Source of the DNA: Anaerolineales bacterium
Lineage (GTDB): Bacteria; Chloroflexota; Anaerolineae; Anaerolineales; DRMV01
Assembly (NCBI GenBank): GCA_015484985.1
Contig: WFUL01000273.1
Span: 1-7,913 of the forward strand
Direction: 5' to 3'
DNA length: 7,913 nt
Position numbers and translations under genes: made by a program. The notes under the pieces are model-generated. The model had not been told where the DNA came from and ran no database searches. It was given only the letters and a program-made list of their open reading frames with translations. Positions within the stretch are counted from its first letter, which is position 1, and each line of letters opens with the position of its first letter. This document shows, piece by piece, positions 5,110 to 7,913 of this stretch.

Positions 5110-5964
5110 ATGACGTTTCACATGCCGGAGGGGGCCTCGCTAACCGGCATTACCTTACGGGTGCGGAACCTGGAGCGGATGCTCACCTTTTGGCGTGACG
5201 TCCTGGGCCTGCATGAAGTAACCCGAGAGGAAGCCCTCGTCCACCTGGCCCCTATGGGCCGGGAGTTCACATTATCCCTGTGGCACTGTCCTGATGCCCC
5301 CCTGCGTCCCCACCCCAGTGTCGGACTGTATCACATCGCCCTGCTTCTGCCGAATCGCGCGGCCCTGGCCGCGACCATCCGACGCCTGCTCGAAAGCAAC
5401 GCGCTGTTTGAAGGCGCTTCCGACCACGGCGTCTCGGAAGCCCTGTATTTCCGAGACCCTGAAGGGAACGGCTTGGAACTCTATCGGGACAGACCCCGGG
5501 CCCAATGGCCTCGACCTTCCAGGGGACCGGGGGTGGCCATGAGCACCCGTCCTCTGAACGTGGAGGACCTACTCCGCGAAACCCGGGAGGCTCGTCCCCT
5601 CCCTTCGAATACACGCTTCGGTCATCTTCACCTGCACGTGCCCGATTTGGAGGTAGCCGAGGCTTTCTTCGCCGACCTGCTCGGTTTGAACGTCACCCAA
5701 CGCTCTTATCCCAGGGCCCGCTTCTTCGCGGTGGGTGACTATCATCATCACGTGGGCACCAACATCTGGGCACGCGGTCGCCGAGCGCCCGGGGGAGCCA
5801 CGGGCTTGGTTTCCTACACCTGGCAGGTGCCCGAAGGCACCCTCGAAAGGCTCCAGACGCACCTACAAGATCAAGGCGTTGAAGTACAAGAAGGAAAAGC
5901 CTACCTGGAACTGGTAGACCCCACGGGAAGCACCGTACGGCTCATGGCGAGGAATCGTTCGTAG
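5110..5964 (+). CDS. Two-domain VOC protein, CatE-like (catechol 2,3-dioxygenase / extradiol dioxygenase family)
   Basis: 284 residues with two vicinal-oxygen-chelate modules, at about 8-130 and 168-280, the size and layout of the Bacillus CatE/YfiE group. The C-terminal module keeps a full metal site by alignment: H172 in GHLHLHV, H213 in the HHH of GDYHHHVGTNIW, and E267 in YLELVDP. In the N-terminal module the first position is G13 rather than His, while H75 and E123 remain, so it is probably non-catalytic, as is usual for type-I extradiol enzymes. The likely role is Fe(II)- or Mn-dependent ring cleavage of a catechol-like substrate in the cytoplasm; glyoxalase- or thiol-transferase-like activities are alternatives within the fold. 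The start at 5110 follows the previous stop by 4 bases, implying coupled translation. No other aromatic-degradation gene is in the window. Confidence 0.87.
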   Translation: MTFHMPEGASLTGITLRVRNLERMLTFWRDVLGLHEVTREEALVHLAPMGREFTLSLWHCPDAPLRPHPSVGLYHIALLLPNRAALAATIRRLLESNALFEGASDHGVSEALYFRDPEGNGLELYRDRPRAQWPRPSRGPGVAMSTRPLNVEDLLRETREARPLPSNTRFGHLHLHVPDLEVAEAFFADLLGLNVTQRSYPRARFFAVGDYHHHVGTNIWARGRRAPGGATGLVSYTWQVPEGTLERLQTHLQDQGVEVQEGKAYLELVDPTGSTVRLMARNRS

Positions 5965-5981
5965 CCGGGGTGTCCTCCTCT

Positions 5982-6674
5982 TCAGGATTGAAGAGCCTGG
6001 AAGTAATAACCGAACCCTCGCTGGTTATGGATGTACCGGGGATGTTCCGGGTCGGGCTCGATTTTCTTGCGCAGATGCCAGATGTACCGCCGCACGTACC
6101 CGACCTCGTCCACATACTCAGGCCCCCATACCTTGCGCACAATTTCCTCGGGGGAGAACACCCGTCCCGGCTGTTCCATCAAGGTCACAAGGAGCTTGAA
6201 TTCGGTGGGGGTCAAGTTGAGAAGTTGACCATTGCGGGTGACCCGACGTGTCGTAAGGTCCACCACCAAACCCCCTGCACGAAGGATGTCGGTATCTTCC
6301 TGACCTTTGTGACGTACCCGGTTGAGAACCGCTCGCACACGCGCAGCCAGCTCGGCGAAAGAAAAGGGCTTCGTCACATAATCGTCCGCACCCAGAGTAA
6401 ATCCACGCAGGATGTTGGCCTCCTCATTCCGCACAGTGAGCATAATGACGGGGACGTCGGAAATCTCCCGCAAACGGCGCAACGTGGTCCAGCCGTCCAT
6501 TTTCGGCATGGTCACATCCAGAATCACCAGGTCAGGCCGTTCCGCGCAAAAACGCTCCAGACCCTCCTGTCCATGATGGGCCGTGTACACCCGATAACCC
6601 AATCCCGTGAAATAACTTTCTAGGAGTTCCACCAAGGAACAGTCATCATCGACGATGAGCAAGGTTTCGGGCAT
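5982..6674 (-). CDS. OmpR/PhoB-family response regulator
   Basis: 230 residues, full length for the family. The receiver domain (about 4-116) has the acidic pocket D9-D11, phospho-acceptor D53 (LVILDVTMPKMDGW), switch T80 and K102 in the KPF motif. The C-terminal winged-helix domain (about 130-228) has LTPTEFKLL and YIWHLRKKIEPDP with the terminal RGFGYYF wing, so it binds DNA and regulates transcription. All phosphorelay residues are present. It is the second gene of an operon and overlaps the kinase gene by 29 bases, which indicates a cognate pair. Its stop lies 17 bases from the stop of the convergent VOC gene. The regulon is unknown; PhoB-like sequence alone does not prove phosphate control. 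Confidence 0.95.
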   Translation of the reverse strand: MPETLLIVDDDCSLVELLESYFTGLGYRVYTAHHGQEGLERFCAERPDLVILDVTMPKMDGWTTLRRLREISDVPVIMLTVRNEEANILRGFTLGADDYVTKPFSFAELAARVRAVLNRVRHKGQEDTDILRAGGLVVDLTTRRVTRNGQLLNLTPTEFKLLVTLMEQPGRVFSPEEIVRKVWGPEYVDEVGYVRRYIWHLRKKIEPDPEHPRYIHNQRGFGYYFQALQS

Positions 6675-7815
6675 AGGCCGTTACCTCCTCTTGAGCCCTT
6701 ACCGCATCTTCGTCAGGTTCGATGTCCGGTGCGATGGGGAGTTCCAAATGGAAACAGGTACCAGGCCCCTCCGAGTCTTCCCAGACCGGGCTTTCCACCC
6801 ACAACCGACCCCCATGAAGTTCGGCCAGACGCCGAGTGAGGTAGAGGCCCAATCCCCATCCTGAAGATTCGCGGCGCTCCCCTTGGACGATTTGCGAAAA
6901 GGGGATAAACAACTGCTGTTGCTTTTCGGGAGGAATGCCCGGCCCATGGTCAGTAATGGTGATGTCCACGGATTGTGGAGAACGTTGAACCACCCGAATA
7001 TGGATGGGCGAACCTGAAGGCGTATACTTCACCGCGTTGCCAATGAGATTGCGCAGCATCTCCTCCAAATAGATTTCATCCGCCCACAGAGGCGGCAGGT
7101 GGTCGGACAACAAAAGGTCCACCCGTCGGTCCTGAACCAGGGAATCTACCACTCGCTGCAATAGGGGGCGTAGCGCGACGGGTCCGCAATTCAAGTGAAG
7201 CTTGCCCGCCTCCAGTCGTGACACCTGGAGAATGCGACCCACCAGTCGAGTCAGCCGGGCCACTTCCCCCTGCAGAAAGGCCAGCCGCTGTTGGACATCT
7301 GAGGGCAGCATCTCCCGACCTTGTAGCAGGAGTTCCAGGCCTCCGTTGATGGTGGTCAACGGCGTGACCAGTTCATGGGAGACTAGGGCAATGAAGTCCG
7401 ACTTCAGGCGGTCCAGCTGCCGGAGCTCTTGATTGGCCCTCTCCAGAGCCTCATTTTTCGCCTCCAACTCGCGGGTACGCTCGGCAACCAAATGCTCCAG
7501 ATTTTGATTGAGCTCGTGCAAATAGACCAGGGCTTGTTTCCATAGCAAGAAGAAGCGCGTTGTTAGGGTAAGGATAAGGAAAATTAGCACCGGCCCCAGG
7601 AGGCCGAAGACCAAAACCTCGGCGGAAAAGTTGAATAACCGCTGTTCTTCATACCTGGAAGAAAAGAGATGTTCCCATACCTCAAAAAACAAAGCGATAA
7701 GGCTGAGGAAAATGGGAACCGTCCATCGAAGATGACGCACGAAACGCACACTTCGTTCCAAGGCCTCAGGGTCGGATGAGGCGCTACTTCCAAATACACG
7801 CCACAGGCGCATCAT
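6646..7815 (-). CDS. Membrane sensor histidine kinase with two TM segments
   Basis: 389 residues. Two hydrophobic stretches, about 31-51 and 66-92, are separated by only about 15 residues, so there is almost no external sensor domain. A coiled coil (about 97-137, ERTRELEAKNEALERANQEL core) leads into the phosphoacceptor domain with SHELVTPL, H147 being the phospho-histidine. The ATPase domain follows with N box NLIGNAVKYTPSG (256-268), G1 DHGPG (289-293) and G2 GWGLGL (319-324). The Val in SHELVTP replaces the common Arg or Lys. A C-terminal tail of about 30 residues rich in acidic residues follows the kinase fold. An ATG at codon 1 or 2 is possible; spacing from AGGAGGT (5 bases) favours the first. 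The regulator starts inside its last codons, so the two are translationally coupled and almost certainly partners. The signal is unknown. Confidence 0.94.
   Translation of the reverse strand: MMRLWRVFGSSASSDPEALERSVRFVRHLRWTVPIFLSLIALFFEVWEHLFSSRYEEQRLFNFSAEVLVFGLLGPVLIFLILTLTTRFFLLWKQALVYLHELNQNLEHLVAERTRELEAKNEALERANQELRQLDRLKSDFIALVSHELVTPLTTINGGLELLLQGREMLPSDVQQRLAFLQGEVARLTRLVGRILQVSRLEAGKLHLNCGPVALRPLLQRVVDSLVQDRRVDLLLSDHLPPLWADEIYLEEMLRNLIGNAVKYTPSGSPIHIRVVQRSPQSVDITITDHGPGIPPEKQQQLFIPFSQIVQGERRESSGWGLGLYLTRRLAELHGGRLWVESPVWEDSEGPGTCFHLELPIAPDIEPDEDAVRAQEEVTAYARNLAHRR
6683..6690 (-). promoter_or_regulatory. Ribosome-binding site of the response regulator, inside the kinase gene
   Basis: GAGGAGGT on the - strand, 8 bases before the ATG at 6674. 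It is strong enough to re-initiate translation in the overlap. Confidence 0.7.
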
Positions 7816-7820
7816 ACATA

Positions 7821-7827
7821 ACCTCCT
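7821..7827 (-). promoter_or_regulatory. Ribosome-binding site of the membrane kinase
   Basis: AGGAGGT, a full Shine-Dalgarno, 5 bases before the ATG at 7815. An out-of-frame ATG at 7819 lies too close to be used. Confidence 0.8.
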
Positions 7828-7854
7828 ATGGTCAGACCCTCCTTCTCGTGGTTT

Positions 7855-7860
7855 AGTATA
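7855..7860 (-). promoter_or_regulatory. Possible -10 box of the kinase-regulator operon
   Basis: TATACT on the - strand, 39 bases before the kinase start; 5 of 6 match to TATAAT. No recognisable -35 lies 16-18 bases upstream, so it would need an activator or another sigma factor. The rest of 7861-7913 is purine-rich on this strand and shows nothing further. Confidence 0.4.
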
Positions 7861-7913
7861 GCGTTTTCTTCACCTACCATCGTCCCCCTTTCTCCTCCCA
7901 AGACGTATTTGAG

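Noticed and set aside
5974..5995. Stem-loop CTCTTCA/TGAAGAG across the stop of the response regulator, as a bidirectional terminator; its left arm CCTCCTCTTCA also occurs at 4307-4317 in the element.
   Set aside because: The stem is 7 bp with no T-run on either strand and is partly coding. The 11-base match with the element is short and could be chance.
1..7913. CRISPR arrays, tRNA or rRNA genes, toxin-antitoxin or phage-defence genes.
   Set aside because: No regularly spaced repeats, no tRNA-like cloverleaf and no characteristic protein motifs were seen on either strand.

Overview
The window (about 60% G+C by eye, dense genes, strong Shine-Dalgarno sites) reads as a bacterial chromosome segment. 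The class-III aminotransferase, the GAF/PAS sensor kinase and the DUF47 protein resemble proteins I associate with thermophilic Chloroflexota of the Anaerolineae type. That assignment is an inference from protein flavour; there is no rRNA or other marker here.

Layout, left to right. (1) The 3' part of a PLP-dependent class-III aminotransferase on + (1-1289), whose start lies before the window. (2) A 440-base gap (1290-1729) with a perfect 20-bp hairpin and a palindrome-rich leader. (3) A two-gene + operon: a soluble GAF-PAS histidine kinase (1730-3292) and a PhoU-like DUF47 protein (3327-3950), closed by a hairpin-plus-T-run terminator (3992-4029). (4) A 489-base gap (3951-4439), about half of it one foldback element. 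(5) A second two-gene + operon: a GATase-like/DUF4350-like protein of unknown function (4440-5105) and a two-domain extradiol-dioxygenase-type VOC protein (5110-5964). (6) A convergent - strand two-component operon: a two-TM histidine kinase (7815-6646) overlapping its OmpR/PhoB-type response regulator (6674-5982) by 29 bases.

The most unusual item is in the second gap. A 226-base segment (4143-4368) has 17-base terminal inverted repeats and is bracketed by an exact 11-base direct repeat, as expected for an inserted MITE-like element. It folds on itself through almost its whole length. All nine wobble positions found in the three stems are G-U when read as + strand RNA and none is A-C, which suggests the transcript may matter. 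Its core hairpin resembles the hairpin in the first gap: base and neck are shared while the middle of both arms has changed in a compensating way. The element sits directly against a good -35 box (TTGACA) for operon 5, so it may influence that operon.

Functionally the window is mainly signal transduction. It has one kinase without an adjacent regulator but with a PhoU-like partner, and one complete membrane kinase/regulator pair. The metabolic genes are the aminotransferase and a probable ring-cleavage or related VOC enzyme. No gene links these units directly.
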